Assembly: GCA_902386255.1 (NCBI GenBank)
Contig: CABMII010000035.1
Location: forward strand, 1 to 34,507
Reading direction: 5' to 3'
Source of the DNA: an uncultured archaeon
GTDB lineage: Archaea; Halobacteriota; Methanosarcinia; Methanosarcinales; Methanoperedenaceae
DNA: 34,507 nt
Of the stretch, positions 8,199-15,085 are shown in pieces; within the stretch, counting starts at the first letter, position 1; each line of letters starts with the position of its first letter. The notes under the pieces are model-generated. The model was not told the DNA's origin. It ran no database searches and saw only the letters and a list, made by a program, of their open reading frames with translations. Position numbers and translations under genes: made by a program.

Positions 8199-8327
8199 AT
8201 GAGCATAAGTTATCTGGATACAGCTTTTACCGCCGTATGGATTGTTTTCATAGCTTATATTTTAAACCTGATTCGAATACGGCGGGGATTAAACAAAGAA
8301 CTTAAAACCCTTGAAAGCATGAAATAA
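8199..8327 (+). CDS. CcmD-like single-TM peptide
   Basis: A 42-aa frame has a short N-terminus (MSISYLDTAFT), one membrane segment (AVWIVFIAYILNLI), then a basic and charged tail (RIRRGLNKELKTLESMK). This is the shape of CcmD-type peptides of system I cytochrome c maturation, which stabilise the heme exporter CcmABC: a TM helix followed by an R-rich, L..EL..L tail. Sequence identity in this family is low, so the match is by pattern. The stop overlaps the next start as TAATG, so translation of the CoA-binding protein is probably coupled. The linked heme genes agree with this role; no other ccm gene is in the window. Confidence 0.55.
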   Translation: MSISYLDTAFTAVWIVFIAYILNLIRIRRGLNKELKTLESMK

Positions 8328-8719
8328 TGACTATCGGGAATATTTTAAATTACAGGACAATTGCAGTCGTTGGCATCTCGGATGACCCGGAGCGTCCGAG
8401 CCATTTTGTGGCAAGTTTTCTTGAATCGCACGGCTATAAAATCATCCCTGTAAACCCGAAATTGACAGAGTGGGAAGGGAAAAAATGCTATCCGGATCTC
8501 CTTTCCATACCTGAAAAGGTGGATGTGGTGGATATTTTCAGGCGTGCTGAAGCTGTTCCTCCCATTGTGGATGAGGCAATCAAAATAAAGGCAAAAGCTG
8601 TGTGGATGCAGGAGGGTGTCGTGAATGAAGAGGCTGCAGCAAAAGCGCGGGATGCGGGAATCGAGGTTGTTATGGACAGGTGCATGAAAAAAGAATATAT
8701 CAGTTTACGCGGAAGCTAA
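8327..8719 (+). CDS. CoA-binding Rossmann-fold protein (YccU-like)
   Basis: The 130-aa protein is a stand-alone CoA_binding domain. It has IAVVGISDDPERPSHFVASFLESHGYKIIPVNP, then GKKCYPDLLSIPEKVDVVDIFRR and AVWMQEGVVNEEAAAKARDAGIEVVMDRCMKKEY. The last Cys-containing segment is characteristic of the YccU family. These small proteins bind CoA, but their physiological role is unknown. The ATG overlaps the stop of the CcmD-like gene, and the 3' end overlaps converging pth2 by 4 bp. Length is typical. Confidence 0.85.
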   Translation: MTIGNILNYRTIAVVGISDDPERPSHFVASFLESHGYKIIPVNPKLTEWEGKKCYPDLLSIPEKVDVVDIFRRAEAVPPIVDEAIKIKAKAVWMQEGVVNEEAAAKARDAGIEVVMDRCMKKEYISLRGS

Positions 8720-9072
8720 AGCAGCTTCAAATGTCCTGTGATTTTATCCAGTTCCCCGACTTCAGCAGGTCCGATTCCCAGCACGGTAATCGTTCCGGGT
8801 GGCACTTCCGTAAGTCCGGCATCGGTTATCAGCATGGACGGCAAACCCTGTCTTCTTGCAAACTCCTTCAATTCAAAAAGGTCTTTCAAAGAGGGAACTC
8901 TCAATACCACTTTCTTCTGCCCGCCCTCTTTCCATGCTTCGCGAACCCTCTCGCCTGCACATTCATACGCGGAGATTGCGGCATGTGCAACCTGCACCGC
9001 AAGCTTCCCTTTGGACAATTTCAGGTCATCGCGTACGATGATGCATTGTTTGTACTCTGTCACGGCGGTCAC
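8716..9072 (-). CDS. pth2: Peptidyl-tRNA hydrolase, archaeal Pth2 type
   Basis: The 118-aa protein matches Pth2/Bit1 throughout: YKQCIIVRDDLKLSKGKLAVQVAHAAISAY at the N-terminus, QKKVVLRVPSLKDLFEL in the middle, and TVLGIGPAEVGELDKITGHLKLL at the C-terminus. It releases tRNA from peptidyl-tRNA in the cytosol. The start is GTG at 9072 and overlaps the stop of the upstream gene (GTGA), so the two are likely translated together. Length is normal. Confidence 0.93.
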   Translation of the reverse strand: MTAVTEYKQCIIVRDDLKLSKGKLAVQVAHAAISAYECAGERVREAWKEGGQKKVVLRVPSLKDLFELKEFARRQGLPSMLITDAGLTEVPPGTITVLGIGPAEVGELDKITGHLKLL

Positions 9073-9404
9073 TTAACGAGCATCCCTTTCTCGTCAAATT
9101 GTAATGTATCTTTTCGCTCAAACCAATCTTTCCCGAGCTGGATGGATTCTTCCCTGTTAAAATCCCCGACTGCAATAATTTCACTATTGGTGACAACGGC
9201 ATCAAATGGAATGGACATGAACCCGTCAGGATTTTTTACGATAAATCCTGTTCCGGTAACTGCAATGCTCTCGCCTATATCCACACCGTTTTGTTTGACA
9301 AATTTGCCGGTTAATGCATGAGCCCTGGCTTTATTGTCTTCTTTTTCAGAAGCCGTTTTCTTTAGAAAATTGGAAATTTTATTGAGGATTGACATGAATA
9401 TCAT
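9069..9404 (-). CDS. Conserved archaeal small protein, probable beta-barrel
   Basis: The 111-aa protein has a basic N-terminal helix (SILNKISNFLKKTASEKEDNKARAHA) and a beta-rich remainder (GKFVKQNGVDIGESIAVTGTGFIVKNPDGFMSIPFDAVV). This resembles an archaeal DUF, possibly DUF5749, but the name is from memory and uncertain. The function is unknown. Two ATGs (9404, 9395) are possible and neither has a Shine-Dalgarno. TATATATTTT about 22 nt upstream of 9404 suggests a leaderless start there. It is coupled to pth2 by a 4-bp overlap. Confidence 0.65.
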   Translation of the reverse strand: MIFMSILNKISNFLKKTASEKEDNKARAHALTGKFVKQNGVDIGESIAVTGTGFIVKNPDGFMSIPFDAVVTNSEIIAVGDFNREESIQLGKDWFERKDTLQFDEKGMLVK

Positions 9405-9454
9405 TTATTGTTCATTCTAAAATATATACTATTTGAATAAAGCAAAGTTAATAA

Positions 9455-10063
9455 TCATTCATGCGTCCCGGGGATTGTCCCAAGCGCTTCATCGATTTCC
9501 TCTGACAGTTCAAAAGGTATTCCAACGACGAGCTCGTCATCCGGGTATTTGCTGTGCTTTCTTGAACCCTTGCACCCGAGCGATATCCCGAGCTTCCCCT
9601 GCAATGGATACGTTGTACAGTCGCTGCATATCGAAGCTATCCCGCCTGTCCTGAACTCAACTGGTATTCCGGTATAGTAAGCATGAGCCTGGACAATACG
9701 CATTGCACACTCGGGTTTCAGGAAGAGGAGAAGGATATCAAAATCCCCTCCTGAGTAAGGGCCGATCCTTATTGATTTTCCTTTTTTCGTGAGCCTGTAA
9801 AGGCTGGCGACTGCGTTCTTTGCCGCATTCTTGTCCCGGTATCTCCTCGAGTCGTGATAATAATCAAGGGGTGCGATTTCCGTATTACCCAGAACGTACT
9901 CTCCTACTTTGCAGCCCTGGTTTTTTATGAGGAAAGAATCGCCGAACCTGGCTTTCTGGATTAGTTCACAATACAACCCAGGGGTTTGTTCGCCTTCCTC
10001 ATCAGTGAAAAAAACGCTTACAGGCTTACCTTTTTCCATTAATGAAGGAAGGCGGCGCAGCAT
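9455..10063 (-). CDS. DUF169 family protein
   Basis: The 202-aa protein shows DUF169 features: PGLYCELIQKARFGDSFLI near the start, a YRLTKKGKSIRIGPY segment, then ECAMRIVQAHAYYTG, ASICSDCTTYPLQGKLGISLGCKGSRK and a final DDELVVGIPFE. The conserved cysteines in SICSDC and LGCKG suggest metal or cofactor binding, though the family has no proven activity. It begins 5 bp after the Ig-repeat gene on the same strand. It is slightly short for the family, so the N-terminal strand may be missing or the true start may differ. Confidence 0.75.
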   Translation of the reverse strand: MLRRLPSLMEKGKPVSVFFTDEEGEQTPGLYCELIQKARFGDSFLIKNQGCKVGEYVLGNTEIAPLDYYHDSRRYRDKNAAKNAVASLYRLTKKGKSIRIGPYSGGDFDILLLFLKPECAMRIVQAHAYYTGIPVEFRTGGIASICSDCTTYPLQGKLGISLGCKGSRKHSKYPDDELVVGIPFELSEEIDEALGTIPGTHE

Positions 10064-10068
10064 GGGTA

Positions 10069-11487
10069 TTAGTGAGCTATTGTTGTTGTGCCGTCTATAT
10101 ATCCTGTTTTTCGCGCTGTCACACTTATGGTTCCCGAAGCCGCCGCATTGAGCTGCAATGTTGCCAGACCCTGTGAATTTGTAATTGCGTCAGCAGTGAT
10201 GCCTCCGCCAGACACGCTCACAGTTGCGCCGCTTACTGCAGAACCGCCGCTTGTTACCGTGAATGTCACATATGTGGCTACGCCGTTGGTGATATTGGAC
10301 GGACTTGCACTCACGCCTAGAGTTGGCTGCCCGACGGCTGTAAGCGTTGTGGTCGTACCTGAGAAACCATTCTTGGTAGCAGATGCGGTTATCGTGCCTG
10401 TGCCGGTCGAATTGACCTGGATTATGACCTGCCCGTTCTGGTTCGTGACACCGTTTCCGCTTGCTGCTCCTGTAAGAGTGACCGTGGATTCGCTTACAGC
10501 GATACTCCCGCTCGTTACAGTAAACATAACATAAGTCGGAACTCCAGCAGTAACAGATGTCGGACTTGAAGCAATAGCTAGTGCCTGTGTGCTTGCCGAG
10601 GTTATTGTGGCCGAGCCTCCCGCATACCCCGCTTTACTTGCAGAGGCTGTTATTGTGCCTGTTGAGGTTGAAGTGAATGATATAATGGCTTTGCCGTCCT
10701 GGTTCGTTATCCCGGTTCCCGACGCCGCCCCGCTTAAAGTGACCACCGCATCATTCACAGCCGAGCCGCCTGCTGTAACCGTTATTGTAACAAACACAGG
10801 TACGTTGACCGTGACTGAACTCTGGCTTGAAGAAACACTCAATGTTTGCTGGCTTGCTGATGTTATAGTTGTTGAACCGTCGGAATATCCGGTTTTTTTG
10901 GCAACGGCAGTAATCGCGCCTGTATTCGAGGGATTCAACTGGAGAATTATCGTGCCGTTGGAATTCGTAACCCCGTCGACGGAAATCCCGGCTCCGGAAA
11001 GACCCAGGGCTGCGCCATCAACCGGCTTTCCAAGACCGCTCACCGAAAATGTAACAAAAGAGGCTGTGCCTGAGGTTATTGAACCCGGCGTTGCGCTTAT
11101 AATAAGACCGGGCGTAGCCATAATAATTGAAGTCGCATTCCTGTAACCTGCTTTTTCTGCGGTAACATTTATGCTCCCGTTTGTGGTTGCATTTATTGAA
11201 AGTTCAAGCCTGCCGTTTGTATCCGTCGTTCCCCGCCCGGATGCAGCGCCGTCAAGTGTAATATTTACATTGCCAATAGCTTCACTGCTGTCGAATGTGA
11301 TAAAGGTGACTTTGGAAACCTGTCCCACGCCCACGTTGCCGGGGATACCAATGATATACATCCTGGAGGTATCCGTCCAGCCATTGATAAACCTGTCCAG
11401 GCCATATCCTGCAATTATTCCTCCGATCAATACAATCAAAACAATATATCTCGTTTTTCCATCATCATCGTATCCTTTAATAGCCAT
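10069..11487 (-). CDS. Membrane-anchored protein with five Ig-like repeats
   Basis: The 472-aa protein has a charged N-terminus (MAIKGYDDDGKTR), one TM segment (YIVLIVLIGGIIAGYGL) and five tandem repeats of about 85 residues. Each has the pattern SVTxGVPxYVxFTVTSGGxAVxxAxVTLSGAASGxGxTNxxGxAxIxxxxxxTGTITASAxKxGYxxGxxTI. This is a Big_1/invasin or carboxypeptidase-regulatory type beta-sandwich repeat, and the protein is probably extracellular and anchored at its N-terminus. Ser/Thr/Gly/Ala-rich composition with almost no Cys fits a surface or S-layer-associated protein. GGAGGG directly abuts the ATG, closer than usual. Binding partner unknown. Confidence 0.8.
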   Translation of the reverse strand: MAIKGYDDDGKTRYIVLIVLIGGIIAGYGLDRFINGWTDTSRMYIIGIPGNVGVGQVSKVTFITFDSSEAIGNVNITLDGAASGRGTTDTNGRLELSINATTNGSINVTAEKAGYRNATSIIMATPGLIISATPGSITSGTASFVTFSVSGLGKPVDGAALGLSGAGISVDGVTNSNGTIILQLNPSNTGAITAVAKKTGYSDGSTTITSASQQTLSVSSSQSSVTVNVPVFVTITVTAGGSAVNDAVVTLSGAASGTGITNQDGKAIISFTSTSTGTITASASKAGYAGGSATITSASTQALAIASSPTSVTAGVPTYVMFTVTSGSIAVSESTVTLTGAASGNGVTNQNGQVIIQVNSTGTGTITASATKNGFSGTTTTLTAVGQPTLGVSASPSNITNGVATYVTFTVTSGGSAVSGATVSVSGGGITADAITNSQGLATLQLNAAASGTISVTARKTGYIDGTTTIAH

Positions 11488-11562
11488 CCCTCCGGGAATA
11501 TTCTATTTTAAATGCAATGAGGATGGATATAAAGATTCCCCGCGGTCTCTTTCCATTAAGTC

Positions 11563-11570
11563 TATATATA
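11563..11570 (+). promoter_or_regulatory. TATA box for the 11610 gene
   Basis: TATATATA lies 40 nt before the ATG at 11610. Initiation about 25 nt downstream would give a short leader that includes the GGTGG ribosome site. Confidence 0.5.
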
Positions 11571-11609
11571 CGAGAAGAATAATTTGTATCAAGATTCTGA
11601 GGTGGATTA

Positions 11610-11927
11610 ATGGACATGAAACATATCGCACTTGCCACTGTTATGACCCTGTCTTCGATAGTATTGACTTATAAATGGCTTACACGTCTTGGCAATTCGG
11701 ACCCGGTCATCATAATTTCTGCTATGCTTTTGATAGGTTCGCTTGCGGTCATGATTTTATTGCTTGACCAGAGGCTTCGGGGCCTTGAAGAAACGCTTGA
11801 TGCAAAAGAGCGTTCCATCAGGATAAATATCAAAGGCGTTGAAGAACATCTTGATAATAAGATGGATGAGTTTGTTAAGAAAACCAATAATACCATTGGT
11901 GAATTTTCTAAGAGGATGTATCGCTGA
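11610..11927 (+). CDS. Membrane protein with C-terminal coiled coil, unknown
   Basis: The 105-aa protein has two hydrophobic segments at about residues 5-22 and 33-52. A charged helical region follows (RLRGLEETLDAKERSIRINIKG and HLDNKMDEFVKKTNNTIGEF) with heptad-like spacing that suggests a coiled coil. It would sit in the membrane with a cytoplasmic or external helical tail. GGTGG lies about 5 nt before the ATG. It is divergent from the Ig-repeat gene across 122 bp, so a shared promoter region is possible. The family is not recognised. Confidence 0.65.
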   Translation: MDMKHIALATVMTLSSIVLTYKWLTRLGNSDPVIIISAMLLIGSLAVMILLLDQRLRGLEETLDAKERSIRINIKGVEEHLDNKMDEFVKKTNNTIGEFSKRMYR

Positions 11928-12210
11928 CAGCATCCTTTATTATTGAAATTATTTCTTCCATTACTTTTGCGGCTTCACCGGTGTCTTTTATTTTCCTTAT
12001 GTCCACGCGCCCGCTTTGATACAGCATCACGCTTCTCCCTTCATGTTCAAAACGCGCAACCCCGAGTCTCACCGAGCATTTTAATTCCTTTGCGCCGGTT
12101 TCCCTTAGAATATCACACAATTTCCCGATATTCACCTTTTTCCCGAGATTACATTCTGCAATATACCGGGTGGGGTCGTCTACGCACGGGCGGGATAGCC
12201 TGATTTCCAT
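11908..12210 (-). CDS. Conserved small protein, possibly TBP-half-like fold
   Basis: The 100-aa protein is not firmly recognised. Its order (RYIAECNLGKKVNIGKLCDILRE, then GVARFEHEGRSVMLYQSGRVDIRKIKD, then AAKVMEEIISIIKDA) resembles one half-repeat of a TATA-binding-protein-like fold: beta strand, helix, strands with a FxSGK-like YQSGR, and a final helix. This is a pattern impression only. It has three Cys. It converges on the 105-aa membrane protein gene with a 20-bp 3' overlap. Confidence 0.6.
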   Translation of the reverse strand: MEIRLSRPCVDDPTRYIAECNLGKKVNIGKLCDILRETGAKELKCSVRLGVARFEHEGRSVMLYQSGRVDIRKIKDTGEAAKVMEEIISIIKDAVSDTSS

Positions 12211-12456
12211 GAGGGATGTTAATAGTGGAAAGGAATATAAGAACTACGGCGTGAGGGGGTGGAGAAGGGTATTTCGAATAAATATGTGTGTTCATGAAAA
12301 GCAGTATATATTGGGCTTGTATGTCGTTCGGGGTTTGTTACTCTATTATACGTTTGGGATTGGTGCATCCATTAGGAATCTTGAACCCGAATAACATACA
12401 TAGTGATAAAAATGAGGGGCAAAGAACAGTTTTATAATTCATGATAAAATTAGATA

Positions 12457-14769
12457 TCATAAAGATTTTATAAAATCATTTATACAATCTAAAACTTTCT
12501 CCCTACATGCTGTAGCATCATCCATATTTAGAGTTTTCACGTGAGCTGCTGGATTCCTATAATAATCTACAATTTCCTTAATTCTGGAAGTAAAACCAAC
12601 CTTTGCTAAAAAGATTTCAGGACTTTGGGTTTTAGTTTGAATAAAATCTTCCAAAACACGGAGTAGTATACTTTTGGATCGTTCGGAATCGCTATTGACA
12701 AGAGTGAGAATAAATGCTATTTCGCCAAGTGTAAGTTCTTTTTCTTCTTTAAAAAATTTGCAGACTGATTTTAAATTTTTAATTTTTTCTTCATTTTTCA
12801 GTACCTCATCAAGGGATTTTGAAGAGAAAATTTTAAAATGCGTCCGTATCTTCTTGAATAGTTTAGTATATAATTCACATTCTAGGGCTTTACAATACTC
12901 GATTATAATTGGAGAGAAATCCAGATTAGGATTATATTTGAAGGATCGAAGAAGGAAATCCCCCGTTGCAATTGCACAGATGCTTTCATTCTCTAACTTA
13001 TGTGAGAAACTGACAGTCTGTTTTATTGAATATTCAATTATTTGAACTTCAACTTTTCTTTCCTTAAGTCTGTCGTCCAGCATATGCCACAATTCATAGC
13101 AAAAATTATCTAAAATTTCCGATTTTTTTAATTGGTCTGTTTCGGTAAGATACATCTTTATAAATTTATTTTGCATTTTTTCGGAATTTTCTGATACCCC
13201 AGGAAGTAAAGATTTTACGATATCTGAAAGTGTTTTCTCTTCAGAAAGTTGCTCTTCTATGTAACGGATTTGTTCAATTTTACCATCGAGCTCTTTTTGA
13301 TATTGCGCCCTTATTTCATCGATTTCTTGTAAACTCTCTTTTTTTGCAGCTACATAACCTATTTCCTTAGTAATCGTAGGATCATTTGGTCTAATTTCTA
13401 ATGCTGAATTAAGTTTTTCAAGAGCTGTCTCCCAATCTTTCTTTTTAATTAAAATTCGTGCAAGTCCGATATAGCTCTGGACAAAATAATTATTCAAAGC
13501 GATGGAGCGTTGGAATGATAGTTCAGCTACTTCTATTTGCCCCAAATCAGAGGATATGATACCCTTTTCATACCATAAAAAATCTCTATTTGGCTCTAAA
13601 AGAATGGCTTCCTGAAGATAATTATTGGCTTTTATTTTCTCCTGCTTTAAGTAATGTAATCTGTATAGTTGATATAGTGCATTCCAAGAAGTTGAGACTG
13701 AGACGACAGTCTCATAGATATGAATAGCATCATCTATGTGATTCATTATAGCGAGAATGTATGCTTTACTTGAAAGAGCTTCATAATTTGTTGGCTCCTT
13801 TTCTAAATATTCAGAAATAAGAGAGAGTGCATCGGTATATCTTTGGAGTTTAATATAACAATGCATAAGATTCCTAATAGTCAAGTTATATCCTTGAATT
13901 GAATACTTTTGATAGATTTCTATTGCCTGCTCATATCTACCCAATATTGAAAGACAATTAGCAATACTAAGCGAACATTCAATGCCTTTTGCAGATAACT
14001 TTTCAAATACTTGCAAAGCTTTATCTGCCGTTTCGGAATTTATAAGTCCCCTAGCTGTAGACTCAATTTCACATAGAATTGATTTTTCCTCTAAATGATA
14101 AATACTAATACTATTTTCCAAAAACTCTATGGCACTTTGATTACCCCAACTTCTTCTAATAAGTTGAATTTTTAAAAAAAATAGTGGTCTATCGAATCCC
14201 GATGAGCTTAAGATTTGATCAATTAATCCAATTGCTTCTTCTATTTTATCCATTTTGTCTAGAATATGAATCTTCCTTCTTACCCTATCATCATCGTAGC
14301 CTTTTTTACTCAATAACAAATTAATGCGGTCTAATGCATCATCTAAGTAACCAAGTTTTCTCATCAGAATAATATCTGGATCTCTCTGGCCATGACTTTT
14401 TATACCTTTATAAAACTCAAATTCTGGATTTATTGACAAGACTTGTTCATAATAAGACAAACCTTCTTCTTCTTGTCCTAGCTTATCTAATATCTCAGCA
14501 CACTTTATCAAAGAAGGAATTTTTTGAGGTGAAATCGATAGAGCTTTCTTAAATGAATCTAGCGCTAATAAATATGTATCTTTGTTATTTGTGGATTTAG
14601 CGATATTAAGTTGACATAAACCAAGAAGATGAAATATTTTGGGATCATTATTTTTTTCATTAATTGATAACTCAAGAGTTTTTATGGCCTCCTCATATTT
14701 TTGTTCAGCCATTAAATTTGATACTTTTTTATATATAACGATTGGTTTATTATAATTTGAAGTTTTCAC
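12457..14769 (-). CDS. TPR-repeat protein with C-terminal HEPN-like motif
   Basis: The 770-aa protein is mostly tetratricopeptide repeats (roughly residues 1-460), with recurring motifs such as KYEEAIKTLELSI, RYEQAIEIYQKYS and DWETALEKLNSALEIRPNDP. A charged coiled coil (about 475-510) follows, then an alpha-helical domain. That domain ends in VDYYRNPAAHVKTLN, a HEPN-type R-N-x3-H motif with R738 and H743. HEPN domains are often RNases or RNA-binding. The start is GTG at 14769. An ATG at 14712 is possible, but it would cut the first TPR helix. The gene is AT-rich compared with its neighbours, suggesting transfer. Function unknown. Confidence 0.75.
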   Translation of the reverse strand: MKTSNYNKPIVIYKKVSNLMAEQKYEEAIKTLELSINEKNNDPKIFHLLGLCQLNIAKSTNNKDTYLLALDSFKKALSISPQKIPSLIKCAEILDKLGQEEEGLSYYEQVLSINPEFEFYKGIKSHGQRDPDIILMRKLGYLDDALDRINLLLSKKGYDDDRVRRKIHILDKMDKIEEAIGLIDQILSSSGFDRPLFFLKIQLIRRSWGNQSAIEFLENSISIYHLEEKSILCEIESTARGLINSETADKALQVFEKLSAKGIECSLSIANCLSILGRYEQAIEIYQKYSIQGYNLTIRNLMHCYIKLQRYTDALSLISEYLEKEPTNYEALSSKAYILAIMNHIDDAIHIYETVVSVSTSWNALYQLYRLHYLKQEKIKANNYLQEAILLEPNRDFLWYEKGIISSDLGQIEVAELSFQRSIALNNYFVQSYIGLARILIKKKDWETALEKLNSALEIRPNDPTITKEIGYVAAKKESLQEIDEIRAQYQKELDGKIEQIRYIEEQLSEEKTLSDIVKSLLPGVSENSEKMQNKFIKMYLTETDQLKKSEILDNFCYELWHMLDDRLKERKVEVQIIEYSIKQTVSFSHKLENESICAIATGDFLLRSFKYNPNLDFSPIIIEYCKALECELYTKLFKKIRTHFKIFSSKSLDEVLKNEEKIKNLKSVCKFFKEEKELTLGEIAFILTLVNSDSERSKSILLRVLEDFIQTKTQSPEIFLAKVGFTSRIKEIVDYYRNPAAHVKTLNMDDATACREKVLDCINDFIKSL

Positions 14770-14797
14770 ATCAGATGTAATTATTCACATCTGATGT
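14768..14797. promoter_or_regulatory. Perfect inverted repeat over the TPR gene start
   Basis: ACATCAGATGT (14768-14778) and ACATCTGATGT (14787-14797) form a perfect 11-bp inverted repeat with an 8-base spacer. A TATA-like TACTAAATAC overlaps its upstream edge on the minus strand (14796-14805), and the first arm overlaps the GTG start. The repeat therefore covers the expected transcription start, as an operator would. A repressor, possibly the TPR protein itself, is a guess. Confidence 0.55.
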
Positions 14798-15037
14798 ATT
14801 TAGTATTTCCGTTCGGTTCATAAATTTAGACATATTTTGATATTGAACTTCATATTTCTATTGGTTTAAATGAGGTTGAGGGAAAAACCTCTGCTTTACT
14901 CTACTGCGAACATATTTTCAGATCCGTTCTATTTAAAAAAATTCAAACAAACTAGTAAACGATAGAAACCCCTCATGTACCTGCCCCGAGATGCTCCCCA
15001 CATTCCAGTGCGGAGTCCGTGACTACATCTGAAAATC
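14798..15037. other. Intergenic, no gene seen
   Basis: This stretch between the TPR gene promoter and the gltB terminator has no convincing reading frame on either strand and no tRNA-like fold that I can draw. A short inverted repeat GAGGTT/AACCTC (14872-14891) could act as a hairpin. The remainder is AT-rich except for a GC-rich patch near 14970-15025 of unknown meaning. Confidence 0.5.
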
Positions 15038-15072
15038 AAAAAAAAAGAAAGGCTCTACTTTCGTAAAGCCTT
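15038..15072 (-). terminator. Hairpin plus T-run terminator after gltB
   Basis: On the minus strand AAGGCT and AGCCTT form a 6-bp stem 14 bases after the gltB stop. A run of nine T follows at 15046-15038. This has the layout of an intrinsic terminator. Confidence 0.65.
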
Positions 15073-15085
15073 ATTCATTAATTCT

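Noticed and set aside
8680-9321. 213-aa plus-strand frame over pth2
   Set aside because: It runs antisense to pth2 and the next gene, both of which are clearly coding, and its sequence is Phe/Cys/Ser-rich without a family match.
10088-11674. Long plus-strand open frames opposite the Ig-repeat gene
   Set aside because: They mirror the repetitive, Thr/Val/Gly-rich coding strand and give repetitive Val/Pro-rich proteins without a ribosome site or family match. They are shadows of the real gene.
12170-12394. 74-aa plus-strand frame
   Set aside because: It overlaps the start of a more convincing minus-strand gene, has no ribosome site, and its product looks random.
14900-15035. tRNA-like element near the GC-rich patch
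   Set aside because: I could not form acceptor, anticodon and T arms together and there is no GTTC-A T-loop in the right place.
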